DNA of 8,555 bases from Demequinaceae bacterium UBA4004 (GTDB taxonomy: Bacteria > Actinomycetota > Actinomycetes > Actinomycetales > Demequinaceae), in contig DGBM01000216.1 in the NCBI GenBank assembly GCA_002384765.1, positions 1-8,555 on the forward strand, written 5' to 3'. Shown here piece after piece: positions 1-6,276 of this stretch; positions within the stretch are counted from its first letter, which is position 1; every line of letters starts with the position of its first letter. Under the pieces are notes generated by a model. The model was not told the origin of the DNA and did not search any database. It saw only the letters and a program-made list of their open reading frames with translations. The position numbers and the translations under genes are program-made.

Positions 1-749
1 GCCTCCGCGACGGAACGGCCCTGAGCGGTGATGAAGAAGGGGACGCCCCACAGCAGGGCCACGGTGTTGGCGGAGAACAGCGAGGTGAAGTGCGTCCAGA
101 ATCCGAGCCGCACGCCGGCCCGGGAGATGGTGTGCCGGGACCCGCCCGTGGTCGGTGAGGAGACCGACTCGGCATCGGCCGCCCCGGGTAGGCGCACGCT
201 GAACACAATGACCGCCGCGACCACGCCCATGCCGGCGATCAGTAGGAAGGTGGTGGACCATCCTTGGGAGTGCAGCAACCACGCCACAGGAATGGCGCTC
301 GCGAGCTGGCCAGCCTGGCCGATCTGGGCGGTCAACTGCACCATCTGCGGGGCCCTGCGCGGTGGGAACCACTGCGTCACGAGCCGTGAGGCGGAAATGA
401 AGATGGGTGCGTCTCCCGCGCCGATCAGCACCCGGGCCACGAGTGCCCACGTGTAGTTGTGGGTGGTGGCCATCAGCACTTGCCCCACCGCCATGAGGAG
501 AGACCCGCCCACCATCGCGGTGCGGGGGCCGAACCGATCCAGCAGCCGTCCGGCGGGCATCTGCAGGGTCGCATACGCGGCGATCTGCGTGATCGACAGT
601 GCGGCAAGGGCGGTTGCGCCGATGCCGAAGCGGTCGAGGGCCTCCACGCCCGCGACGCCCAAGGCGGTGCGGTGCATGATCGCCATGAAGTACGCCGCGC
701 TGGCCGCCGCGAAGATCCACCAGGCGCGGCGGGAGGCACGTGAGGCCAT
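1..749 (-). CDS. MFS permease 1, N-terminal 249 residues (3' end outside window)
   Basis: Integral membrane transporter of the major facilitator superfamily; the substrate cannot be told from sequence. The reading frame is open from the ATG at 749 to the left edge, so the last roughly 190 residues are missing. Visible features are repeated hydrophobic segments beginning near residue 9, the family signature HRTALGVAGVEALDRFGI (residues 26-43), and an MFS motif A-type loop GRLLDRFGP (67-75) between helices 2 and 3. LIGAGDAPIFI lies in the helix 4 region. The start is supported by AGGAG five bases upstream of the ATG. It follows the aldo/keto reductase by 36 bases on the same strand, so the two are probably co-transcribed. 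It is closely related (roughly 60% identical by eye) to the permease at 2628-3944. Family assignment is firm; function beyond proton- or substrate-coupled transport is unknown. Confidence 0.9.
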   Translation of the reverse strand, partial: MASRASRRAWWIFAAASAAYFMAIMHRTALGVAGVEALDRFGIGATALAALSITQIAAYATLQMPAGRLLDRFGPRTAMVGGSLLMAVGQVLMATTHNYTWALVARVLIGAGDAPIFISASRLVTQWFPPRRAPQMVQLTAQIGQAGQLASAIPVAWLLHSQGWSTTFLLIAGMGVVAAVIVFSVRLPGAADAESVSSPTTGGSRHTISRAGVRLGFWTHFTSLFSANTVALLWGVPFFITAQGRSVAE

Positions 750-785
750 GGCGGCTCCTAGGTCTTTGGCGTGTGGGTGGCGGTA

Positions 786-1634
786 CTACATCTCTTCGTG
801 CGTGGTCGGGTCGCCTCCGAACAGCCGACCATCGGTCCGGTTGAGCGCGCTGACGGCTGTCATCTCATCCTCGCTGAGGGAGAAGGTGAACACGTCCAGG
901 TTGGCCGCCTGGCGCGCCGCGTTGGCGGACTTGGGAAGCGGCACGTTTCCCAGTTGCACCTGCCACCGCAGCACCACCTGCGCGGGGGTGACGCCATGAG
1001 CGTCGGCCGCCTTCGCGACGGCCCCCTCGGCGAACGGCGCGGAACTCTTCCCCAGCGGGCTCCAGGACTCCGTGACGATTCCCAGGCGATCGTGCACCGC
1101 GCGCATCGCCTCCTGGGTGAACAGGGGGTGGAGCTCGATCTGGTTGATCGCCGGCGTCACGCCGGAGTCGGCGATGACGCTTTCCAGGTGACTCTCGGTG
1201 AAGTTGCTGACGCCGATGCTGCGCACGATGCCCCGCTCGCGCAGCCTCACCAGACCCCGCCAGGCGTCCACGAACGTGCCGGCAATCGGATTGGGCCAGT
1301 GGATCAGCAGCACGTCGATCTGGTCGAGCCCCAGGCGTTGCAGCGACTCGTAGCCGGACTTGATGGCGCGGTCGGTGTGGTGGTGGCGACCGGGAAGCTT
1401 GGTCTGCACGGTGATCTCGGATCGATCCACGCCGGATTCGCGCACAAAGTCGCGGATGGCGCGGCCCACCGTGCCCTCGTTCTCGTAGTTGACTGCGGTG
1501 TCGATGAGCCGGTAGCCGTTGTCGAGCGCGGACCTGACCGCGTCGTAGCCCTCCTTGCCCACCAGCGGGTAGGTGCCAAAGCCGATCGCCGGAATGCGGT
1601 GGCCGTCGTTGAGGGTGTGCTGTGGGATGCTCAT
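786..1634 (-). CDS. Aldo/keto reductase, 2,5-diketo-gluconate reductase-like
   Basis: A soluble NADPH-dependent oxidoreductase of the aldo/keto reductase superfamily (TIM barrel), reducing aldehydes or ketones to alcohols. At 282 residues it matches the AKR5-type bacterial enzymes. The catalytic tetrad is intact: Asp45 (in RLIDTAVNY), Tyr50, Lys79 (in VQTKLPG) and His112 (in LLIHWPN). Cofactor-binding elements are also present: GVSNF (141-145), Asn164-Gln165, WSPLG (191-195) and the NADPH 2'-phosphate site PLPKS...R (Lys235, Ser236, Arg241). The ATG at 1634 has no convincing Shine-Dalgarno. A TANNNT -10 element sits six bases upstream of it, so translation may be leaderless. MFS permease 1 follows 36 bases later, suggesting a shared transcript and possibly a shared substrate. 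The physiological substrate is not predictable. Confidence 0.93.
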   Translation of the reverse strand: MSIPQHTLNDGHRIPAIGFGTYPLVGKEGYDAVRSALDNGYRLIDTAVNYENEGTVGRAIRDFVRESGVDRSEITVQTKLPGRHHHTDRAIKSGYESLQRLGLDQIDVLLIHWPNPIAGTFVDAWRGLVRLRERGIVRSIGVSNFTESHLESVIADSGVTPAINQIELHPLFTQEAMRAVHDRLGIVTESWSPLGKSSAPFAEGAVAKAADAHGVTPAQVVLRWQVQLGNVPLPKSANAARQAANLDVFTFSLSEDEMTAVSALNRTDGRLFGGDPTTHEEM

Positions 1635-1640
1635 GCGCTC

Positions 1641-1670
1641 AGGCTACGACCAACCCGCCCCGAGAATCAG
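1641..1670 (-). promoter_or_regulatory. Candidate leaderless promoter of the aldo/keto reductase
   Basis: On the minus strand TAGCCT (1641-1646) fits the actinobacterial -10 consensus TANNNT. Exactly six bases separate it from the ATG at 1634, so the predicted transcription start is the A of the start codon. A weak -35-like CTGATT (1665-1670) lies 18 bases further upstream. The absence of a Shine-Dalgarno agrees with a leaderless mRNA, which is common in actinobacteria. This is sequence inference only. Confidence 0.4.
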
Positions 1671-1769
1671 GCCAGCGTGCTCGCAAGTGTCCCCAGCGAT
1701 GGTCGCGGTGGCGACACCTGAAGCATTGTGCAGACCCGACTGAGAGTTGGCTGGCGACGGCCGCGAGCC

Positions 1770-1798
1770 TTGTCACGGTGGCGTCTCGCCGGAATGGT
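1770..1798 (+). promoter_or_regulatory. Candidate promoter of the NAD(P)-binding reductase
   Basis: TTGTCA (1770-1775) matches the -35 consensus at five of six positions and is followed after 17 bases by AATGGT (1793-1798), a poor -10 (three of six). It would give a leader of about 60 bases carrying the strong ribosome site at 1854-1860. The -10 is weak, so this is only a candidate within the 231-base divergent region. Confidence 0.28.
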
Positions 1799-1853
1799 CG
1801 GCGACCCGCAGGTGTTTCGCCCACATGGCGCCGCGAACGCGCGTCGCGGCCAC

Positions 1854-1860
1854 AAGGAGG
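1854..1860 (+). promoter_or_regulatory. Ribosome binding site fixing the reductase start
   Basis: AAGGAGG, a near-perfect Shine-Dalgarno, lies five bases before the ATG at 1866. It settles the start there and excludes the longer in-frame extension that reaches back into the divergent intergenic region. Confidence 0.9.
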
Positions 1861-1865
1861 CACTC

Positions 1866-2507
1866 ATGGCACACATCACCGTCATCGGCGGCACCGGATA
1901 TGCGGGAGCCGCGATCGTCGCGGAGGCCGCCGCGCGTGGTCACCGCGTCACTGCCATGGCCCGCTCGGTGCCCATGGTGCCCATCGACGGCGTGGCCTAC
2001 CTGCAGGGTTCGGCGTTGTCGGCGGATCTGCGGGCGCGCGCCATTGCGGGCGCCGAGGCCGTCATCACCGCCACCGCCCCGCGCGGCGACATGGTGGACA
2101 AGCAAGTCGAGTTGTCGCAACTGCTGATGGAGTCGGCCATCGAGTCGGGTGCCCGGTTGATTGTCGTGGGTGGGTATTCCTCGCTCCGTCCCGCACCAGG
2201 CCAGCCCCGCTTTGTCGAAGGCGAGGTCGCCGAGCAGTACCGGATTGAGGCTCAGGCCGGCCACGCCGTTCTCGAGTCGTTGCTGGCCGCGCCCGCGGAG
2301 CTGGACTGGACGTTTGTGAGCCCGGCGGCGAGCTTCGGTGCCTGGGTTCCGGGCGAAGCGACCGGCACGTACCGGGTGGGAGGCGACGTGGCGATGGTGG
2401 ATGAGGATGGCAAGTCCTTCATTTCCGCGCCCGACTTCGCCATGGCGATCGTGGACCTCGTCGACGCCGGGGCGCATCACCGGGAGCACATCTCCGTGAT
2501 CGGCTAG
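1866..2507 (+). CDS. NAD(P)-binding Rossmann reductase, NmrA/COG2910 (NADH-flavin reductase-like)
   Basis: A 213-residue atypical short-chain dehydrogenase/NAD(P)H-binding protein. The dinucleotide-binding motif GGTGYAG is at residues 8-14, directly after the first beta strand. LIVVGGYSSL (98-107) and DWTFVSPAASF (147-157) follow, and SFISAPDFAMAIVDLVD (184-200) is typical of the C-terminus of the family described as putative NADH-flavin reductases (COG2910). No Tyr-xxx-Lys of the classical SDR type is apparent, as expected for this group, so it may act as a redox sensor or reductase with no assigned substrate. It is a single gene with a strong ribosome site, divergent from the aldo/keto reductase and convergent with MFS permease 2. 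The fold is well supported; the specific reaction is not. Confidence 0.88.
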   Translation: MAHITVIGGTGYAGAAIVAEAAARGHRVTAMARSVPMVPIDGVAYLQGSALSADLRARAIAGAEAVITATAPRGDMVDKQVELSQLLMESAIESGARLIVVGGYSSLRPAPGQPRFVEGEVAEQYRIEAQAGHAVLESLLAAPAELDWTFVSPAASFGAWVPGEATGTYRVGGDVAMVDEDGKSFISAPDFAMAIVDLVDAGAHHREHISVIG

Positions 2508-2542
2508 CGCGTCGAGGCGTCGCGTGCGCACCGCCAATCGAC

Positions 2543-2625
2543 ATTGTCCTGGCTCCGCCTGCAGGCAATGAAGGTGGATTGTGGATTCGCGGTGCTGGCG
2601 CGACGGTGTCCGCCCAGTTCGGCGG
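2543..2625. terminator. Possible hairpins between convergent genes
   Basis: The 120 bases between the reductase stop (2507) and the permease 2 stop (2628) hold two weak inverted repeats. One is ATTG(T)CCTG with CAGGCAAT (2543-2569), about eight pairs with one bulge and a ten-base loop. The other is CCGCC with GGCGG (2610-2614 and 2621-2625). Neither has a T-run, so termination here, possibly for both strands, is only a suggestion from position and pairing. Confidence 0.22.
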
Positions 2626-2627
2626 GC

Positions 2628-3944
2628 TCAGCGCGCCCGGTAGCGCCGCCACACCTCGCGCACGCTGGGGACCAAGACACCTTCGGCCGCCAGGACCGCC
2701 CTCGCGTCGCGTCGGCTGGTGAAGACCCCCACCACGCCGATGATCCACGGGACCGTCAACGCGGCGAACGCGACACGATACTCGCCGAGCGTGTATTCCG
2801 ACGCGCCCGCGGGGGAGACCGCTTGCAGCACCACGCCCACCAGCAGCACGCTGATGATGGTCGAGATGAAGCCGCCCATGTTCACGAAGCCCGTGGCGCT
2901 ACCGAGCCGCTCCCGCACCGCGTGGGTGCGCGCGAAGTCCATCCCGATGAGCGACATCGGGCCGCCCGCGCCCACCACGAGCGCGAAGGCGACGAGCTGC
3001 CACAGCGGCCTCGGCGTGGTGGGCAGCAGGATCACGACCCAGGTGAGCGCCACGACCACTGCCCCGCCCAGGACCAGCCAGCTGCGCCGCAGCGGGTGGC
3101 GTCCCGTGAGGGTGCCGATGACCGGGGCCACCGTGACGCTGGCAATGACCATCGAGGTCAGCAGCAGACTGGCCTCCGCAGAGGAGCGGCCCTGAGCGGT
3201 GGTGAAGTAGGGAAACCCCCACAATAACGCGACCGTATTGGCCGAGAAGGGCCCCAGGAAGTGGCTCCAGAATCCCAGCCTCACCCCGGGCGTGCGCATG
3301 GACGTGGTCAGGGCCGCGCGCACCGACATGGAAGCGGAGCGTTCCGGCGAGAAGGACGGGTTCTTAGGGCGAACGAGCACCCACCACACCACCGATGCGA
3401 CCACAGCCCCCACGACCGCGAGCGAGCCGAATGCGGGCTCCCAACCGGCCGTGTGGAGGACGAACGCCAAGGGGAGGGCGGTGGCGAGTTGGCCCGCCTG
3501 GCCGACCAGACCGGTGATCTGCACCATGACGGGCACCCGCCGCGGCGGGAAATGATGGGCCACGAGGCGCGTGGCGGCGATGAAGATCGGGGCGTCACCC
3601 GCGCCGATCAGCAGGCGCGCCGCGAGCGCCCATCCGTAGTCGGGGGCGAACGCCATCATGCCTTGACCCACGGCCATCACCAGCGATCCGGCCACCATCA
3701 CGGCGGCGGGCCCAAAGCGATCCAGCAGGGTACCCGCGGGCACCTGCATCGCGGCGTACATGGTGATCTGGATGACCGCCAACAGCGACAGCGCGGTGGC
3801 CTCGATGCCAAACCTGTCGAGCGCCTCCACGCCAGCCACTCCCAGCGCGGTGCGGTGCAGCACGGCCGTGAAGTAGGCGGCCGCGGCGGTGGCGAACACC
3901 AGCCACGCCATGCGGCTGGCGATGGGGGCGCGAGTCTGACGCAC
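2628..3944 (-). CDS. MFS permease 2
   Basis: A complete 438-residue major facilitator superfamily transporter, the usual length for a 12-helix MFS protein. Hydrophobic segments are visible from about residue 13 to 409 (for example 50-70, 82-100, 172-192, 258-282, 289-307, 355-378). HRTALGVAGVEALDRFGI (30-47) is shared exactly with permease 1, the motif A-like loop GTLLDRFGP is at 71-79, and LIGAGDAPIFI at 112-122. The chosen start is the GTG at 3944, with AGAAGG six bases upstream. The frame stays open to an ATG at 4289, but that stretch overlaps the kinase gene and is Arg/Ser-rich out-of-frame sequence. It lies 31 bases downstream of the APH-type kinase on the same strand and is probably in an operon with it. 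One rare TTA leucine codon is present (3225-3227). The substrate is unknown. Confidence 0.92.
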   Translation of the reverse strand: MRQTRAPIASRMAWLVFATAAAAYFTAVLHRTALGVAGVEALDRFGIEATALSLLAVIQITMYAAMQVPAGTLLDRFGPAAVMVAGSLVMAVGQGMMAFAPDYGWALAARLLIGAGDAPIFIAATRLVAHHFPPRRVPVMVQITGLVGQAGQLATALPLAFVLHTAGWEPAFGSLAVVGAVVASVVWWVLVRPKNPSFSPERSASMSVRAALTTSMRTPGVRLGFWSHFLGPFSANTVALLWGFPYFTTAQGRSSAEASLLLTSMVIASVTVAPVIGTLTGRHPLRRSWLVLGGAVVVALTWVVILLPTTPRPLWQLVAFALVVGAGGPMSLIGMDFARTHAVRERLGSATGFVNMGGFISTIISVLLVGVVLQAVSPAGASEYTLGEYRVAFAALTVPWIIGVVGVFTSRRDARAVLAAEGVLVPSVREVWRRYRAR

Positions 3945-3975
3945 GAGAGTCCTTCTGGTGTCGGAGAGACTTAGG

Positions 3976-4890
3976 TTACGCGGTGGAAGCCGCGCCCAGC
4001 GCCACGAGTCCGCGCCAGCCCATCGCCGTCGTGACGGGTCGAGGGGACATGGCGACGCCGACGCATTTGCTGAGCGCGATGCCGCGTGCGCGCGCCAGGA
4101 AGTCGTCGTCGACCCGCCCGGTGAGGCGGCCGTATTCGGCAACGGCGGCGTCAACGCCGGCCCGCGGCATGAGGGTGTGGACGAAGCCGAGGTCCACGGC
4201 CGGGTCGCACATGGCCATCGAGCCCCAGTCGACGATGCCGCCGAACGCGCCGTCGTGGCTGAGGACGTTCGCGCCGTGGAAGTCCGCATGTGACCAGACC
4301 CACTCGGTGTGCTCGCGTGCCGCGAGTGCGGCGTCCCAGATCGTGAGGGCCGCAGCCACGTTCATCGTCTCCCCAAGCGGCCCGGGCTCCTTGGCGAGTT
4401 CAGTCACGCGCTCGCGGACCTTCGGGTCGCGATCCGCCATGGGGATCGACTGCTCGGTGTTGAAAGGCGCGTCGTCCGGCGCGGGGGTGTGGACTTGGAC
4501 GAGGGCCCTGCCCACCGCCGCCCCGGCGTCGGCGCGAAGGGGGACGGTATCGGCCGTCTCACCAGGAACCCAGGTGACGACCGCCCACGGCCACGGGTAG
4601 CCCTGGCTGGGCAGTCCGTGCGCGACAAAGCGGGGCGCCGGAAAGTCCCAGCCGCCCGAAAGTTGCGGCACCCAGTGCATCTCGGCCTGCAGGAATCGCA
4701 CCGCGCCTTGGGTCCGTGGGAGGCGGACGGCGTACTGCTCGCCCAGGCGGAACATCGCACAGTCCCAGCCGTCAAAGCGCTCGCCGATTCCGAGGTGGAC
4801 GAAGTCGGGGAGTTGCTCCGTGACAAGTCTCACCACAGTGTCGTGCGTGATCGAAGGGTGAGCTAATGGCGGCGTGATGTCGCTGCTCAT
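3976..4890 (-). CDS. Aminoglycoside phosphotransferase (APH)-family kinase
   Basis: A 304-residue soluble ATP-dependent kinase with the protein-kinase-like APH fold; members phosphorylate antibiotics or small metabolites. YAVRLPR (53-59) holds Arg56 at the position of the nucleotide-binding Lys, a common variant in this family. Glu70 in LQAEMHWVPQL is the likely helix C partner. The catalytic loop HADFHGANVL has His201, Asp203 and Asn208; the metal-binding DWG is at 221-223, followed by CDPAVDLGF (228-236). All catalytic residues are therefore present. The ATG at 4890 has only a weak GGA upstream. A TAGCGT -10-like element (4936-4941, minus) with CTGACC 19 bases further on is a weak promoter candidate. 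Its downstream partner is MFS permease 2. A kinase-plus-efflux pair resembles resistance gene pairs, but a metabolic role such as kinase plus uptake is equally possible. Confidence 0.9.
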   Translation of the reverse strand: MSSDITPPLAHPSITHDTVVRLVTEQLPDFVHLGIGERFDGWDCAMFRLGEQYAVRLPRTQGAVRFLQAEMHWVPQLSGGWDFPAPRFVAHGLPSQGYPWPWAVVTWVPGETADTVPLRADAGAAVGRALVQVHTPAPDDAPFNTEQSIPMADRDPKVRERVTELAKEPGPLGETMNVAAALTIWDAALAAREHTEWVWSHADFHGANVLSHDGAFGGIVDWGSMAMCDPAVDLGFVHTLMPRAGVDAAVAEYGRLTGRVDDDFLARARGIALSKCVGVAMSPRPVTTAMGWRGLVALGAASTA

Positions 4891-4975
4891 GGGATGTCCG
4901 CGGGCCGGAAGACCAGGTTGGCTGTCACGCGAGCGACGCTAGCAGGCGGCGCGTGGTTGCGGTCAGGTTGAGCAG

Positions 4976-5285
4976 CTAGTCCGCCAGCGCGCCAAGCACC
5001 TTGCGCACCGTGGCGCGTGCGGCGGCGAGTTCCTGTGCCGTCACGTCGGTGCACGAGAGGCGTGCCCCGCGATCCTTGTCGGACGCTGCTACGAGTTGTG
5101 CGGGCACCTTCTGCCCCATGGGGCTTGTCGCCAGCAACGGGGCCGTCTTGTGGTCAGGTTCGGGCTTGGCGGCGACCAATCCGTCGGCGGCGAGGGCATC
5201 GGCAACGCGCTGGACGCTCTGCCGCGTCGGCGGAGTTGCTCTCACTGACAAGATGATCGGGAGGGGAAGCGTTCATCTTTGCCAT
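4976..5285 (-). pseudogene. MarR-family regulator, N-terminal half lost
   Basis: The readable frame starts at a TTG (5251) and gives 91 residues; MarR proteins are usually 140-160. It begins in the DNA-recognition helix (TRQSVQRVADALAADGLV, residues 9-26), continues through the wing (PEPDHKTAPLLATSPMG) and ends in the C-terminal dimer helix (TAQELAAARATVRKVLGAL). The N-terminal helices and the first half of the winged helix are absent. Just upstream, in another frame, ATG at 5285 or 5276 opens a short stretch reading MNASPPDHLVSE, which resembles the usual start of such regulators. The picture fits an internal deletion of about 50 codons with loss of frame. It is divergent from the SIP gene, the usual position for a local regulator. 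An imperfect palindrome ATGACGC...GCGTGAT (5298-5320) in the shared upstream region could be an old operator. A functional short protein is less likely but not excluded. Confidence 0.62.
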
Positions 5286-5355
5286 CGTAGGTCGGGCATG
5301 ACGCGCCCGCGCGGCGTGATCCCTGAGGAAGGTGGCTTGCGGGGCTTGGCGCTCG

Positions 5356-5361
5356 TACGCT
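5356..5361 (+). promoter_or_regulatory. Candidate -10 element for the SIP gene
   Basis: TACGCT fits TANNNT and ends eight bases before the ATG at 5370. No Shine-Dalgarno precedes that ATG, so a leaderless or nearly leaderless mRNA is plausible. No good -35 was found at the proper distance. Confidence 0.28.
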
Positions 5362-5369
5362 AGTTCACG

Positions 5370-6143
5370 ATGACTACCCCCAACCGCCCCCCGCGTCCCG
5401 TCCACACTGCGACGGTGTCTCGCACCGAGGTCACTGCGCCCGACATGGTGCGCGTGATCCTTGGTGGCGACGGTGTGCGCGCCCTCCCTGACCTCACGTT
5501 CACTGACCACTACGTCAAACTGAAGTTTGGCGAGGTAACGCGGACGTACACCATCCGGTGGCTCGACCGCGTCGCGAACGAGATGGCCATCGACTTTGTG
5601 ATCCACGGCGACGAGGGCCTTGCGGGTCCGTGGGCGGCGTCCGCGCGGCCGGGAGATGAGGTCTCGTTTACGGGGCCGGGTGGGGCGTGGGCTCCCGCCG
5701 ACGACGCCGACGCTCACCTGCTGGTGGGCGACGAGGCGGCGATCCCCGCGATCGCGGCCGCACTCGAGGCCCTCCCGGCCGATGCCAGGGCGTCGGTTTT
5801 CCTGGAGGTGGCATCGGCCGATCATCATCAGCCGCTGCGGGTGCCGTCGCGCACCACGGTGACGTGGGTGCATCGGGACGAACACGGGCTGCCATACGGC
5901 GAGGCGCTGGTGCGGGCCGTGATGGCGGCGGGGGTGCCCGACGGTGTGGTGGAAGCGTTCGTGCACGGCAATGCGGACATGGTGAAGCCGCTGCGACGCT
6001 TCCTGTTCAGTGACGCGGGCCTTGATCGCGCGCGGGTGTCGATCTCCGGCTACTGGCGAACCGGCCTCAACGAGGACCGTTGGCAGTCGAGCAAGCGCGA
6101 GTTCAACGCGGCGATGGAGGCGGAGGACCCTGCCGGGGTGTGA
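5370..6143 (+). CDS. Siderophore-interacting protein (NADPH-dependent ferric-siderophore reductase)
   Basis: A cytosolic flavoenzyme of the SIP/ViuB family, 257 residues, which reduces ferric iron in imported siderophores so that iron is released. The N-terminal FAD-binding barrel contains RTYTIR (58-63), the flavin-contacting RxYT motif, then DFVIHG (75-80), GPWA (86-89) and the GPGG turn (102-105). The NAD(P)H half has GDEAAIPAI (120-128), matching the family's GDETALPA motif. The C-terminal signature GYWRTGLNEDRW (227-238) is diagnostic. All parts are present at the expected length, so the gene looks intact. The ATG at 5370 lacks a Shine-Dalgarno and may be leaderless. It is divergent from a decayed MarR gene, and no Fur/DtxR-type iron box was recognised. 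Its last codons (6110-6128) form one copy of the direct repeat that brackets hipBA. No siderophore synthesis or import gene is visible nearby. Confidence 0.92.
   Translation: MTTPNRPPRPVHTATVSRTEVTAPDMVRVILGGDGVRALPDLTFTDHYVKLKFGEVTRTYTIRWLDRVANEMAIDFVIHGDEGLAGPWAASARPGDEVSFTGPGGAWAPADDADAHLLVGDEAAIPAIAAALEALPADARASVFLEVASADHHQPLRVPSRTTVTWVHRDEHGLPYGEALVRAVMAAGVPDGVVEAFVHGNADMVKPLRRFLFSDAGLDRARVSISGYWRTGLNEDRWQSSKREFNAAMEAEDPAGV
6110..6128 (+). repeat. Direct repeat copy 1 (3' end of the SIP gene)
   Basis: GGCGATGGAGGCGGAGGAC, identical to 7957-7975. Here it encodes the start of the terminal peptide MEAEDPAGV. It lies just upstream of hipBA; the matching copy lies just downstream. Confidence 0.7.
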
Positions 6144-6181
6144 GCCACGGGCGTCGCGGTCACACTCTGCGCGGCTAGTGG

Positions 6182-6228
6182 ATGTGCAGGAACCTGCACC
6201 CGCTCTACACGTGCAGGTTCTTGCGCAT
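6182..6228 (+). terminator. Large 18-bp hairpin between the SIP gene and hipBA
   Basis: Bases 6182-6199 pair with 6211-6228 over 18 positions: 16 Watson-Crick pairs and two G-U wobbles, with ten contiguous perfect pairs next to an 11-base loop (6200-6210). It starts 38 bases after the SIP stop and ends before the predicted hipBA transcription start. A SIP transcript would contain it, whereas hipBA mRNA would not. It has no following T-run, which is usual for GC-rich actinobacterial terminators. The same bases form two operator-like sites, so it may serve as terminator, operator, or both. Confidence 0.4.
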
Positions 6229-6253
6229 GTAGCACATGTGAAGGTACAGTGAC
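6184..6253 (+). promoter_or_regulatory. Three operator-like sites at 27-base period upstream of hipB
   Basis: Site 1 (6184-6199) is palindromic, GTGCAGG-AA-CCTGCAC. Site 2 (6211-6226), GTGCAGGTTCTTGCGC, matches it at 12 of 16 positions. Site 3 (6238-6253), GTGAAGGTACAGTGAC, matches at 10 of 16. Starts are exactly 27 bases apart. HipB proteins bind several palindromic operators over their own promoter as dimers, and HipA strengthens repression. Site 2 overlaps the candidate -35 and site 3 the candidate -10, as expected for autorepression. Site 3 is the weakest. That HipB binds here is inference. Confidence 0.5.
6221..6250 (+). promoter_or_regulatory. Candidate hipBA promoter
   Basis: TACAGT (6245-6250) matches four of six -10 positions and fits TANNNT. 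A weak TTGCGC (6221-6226) lies 18 bases upstream. Transcription would start near 6257, leaving a short leader with the GGAGG ribosome site at 6267-6271. A short inverted repeat CATGT-AGC-ACATG (6226-6238) lies in the spacer. Confidence 0.45.
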
Positions 6254-6276
6254 ATTCCGACTGACTGGAGGTCGCT

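Noticed and set aside
1687..1717. GTGTC...GACAC inverted repeat in the divergent intergenic region as an operator
   Set aside because: Five-base arms 21 bases apart are expected by chance in GC-rich DNA.
771..1721. 316-residue plus-strand frame opposite the aldo/keto reductase
   Set aside because: The complementary strand encodes an enzyme with an intact catalytic tetrad; this frame has no family features.
1773..2537. 254-residue minus-strand frame opposite the NAD(P)-binding reductase
   Set aside because: Shadow of a gene with a Rossmann motif and a strong ribosome site.
3261..3974. 237-residue plus-strand frame opposite permease 2
   Set aside because: Low-complexity Arg/Gly/His composition and complete overlap with a clear MFS gene.
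3945..4289. N-terminal extension of permease 2 by 115 residues
   Set aside because: It overlaps the kinase gene and is Arg/Ser/Thr-rich, unlike membrane protein; the GTG at 3944 with AGAAGG gives a normal-length permease aligned with permease 1.
6182..6253. The repeats upstream of hipB as a CRISPR-like array
   Set aside because: Only three degenerate 16-base units with 11-base gaps, no Cas genes, and palindromic structure typical of operators.
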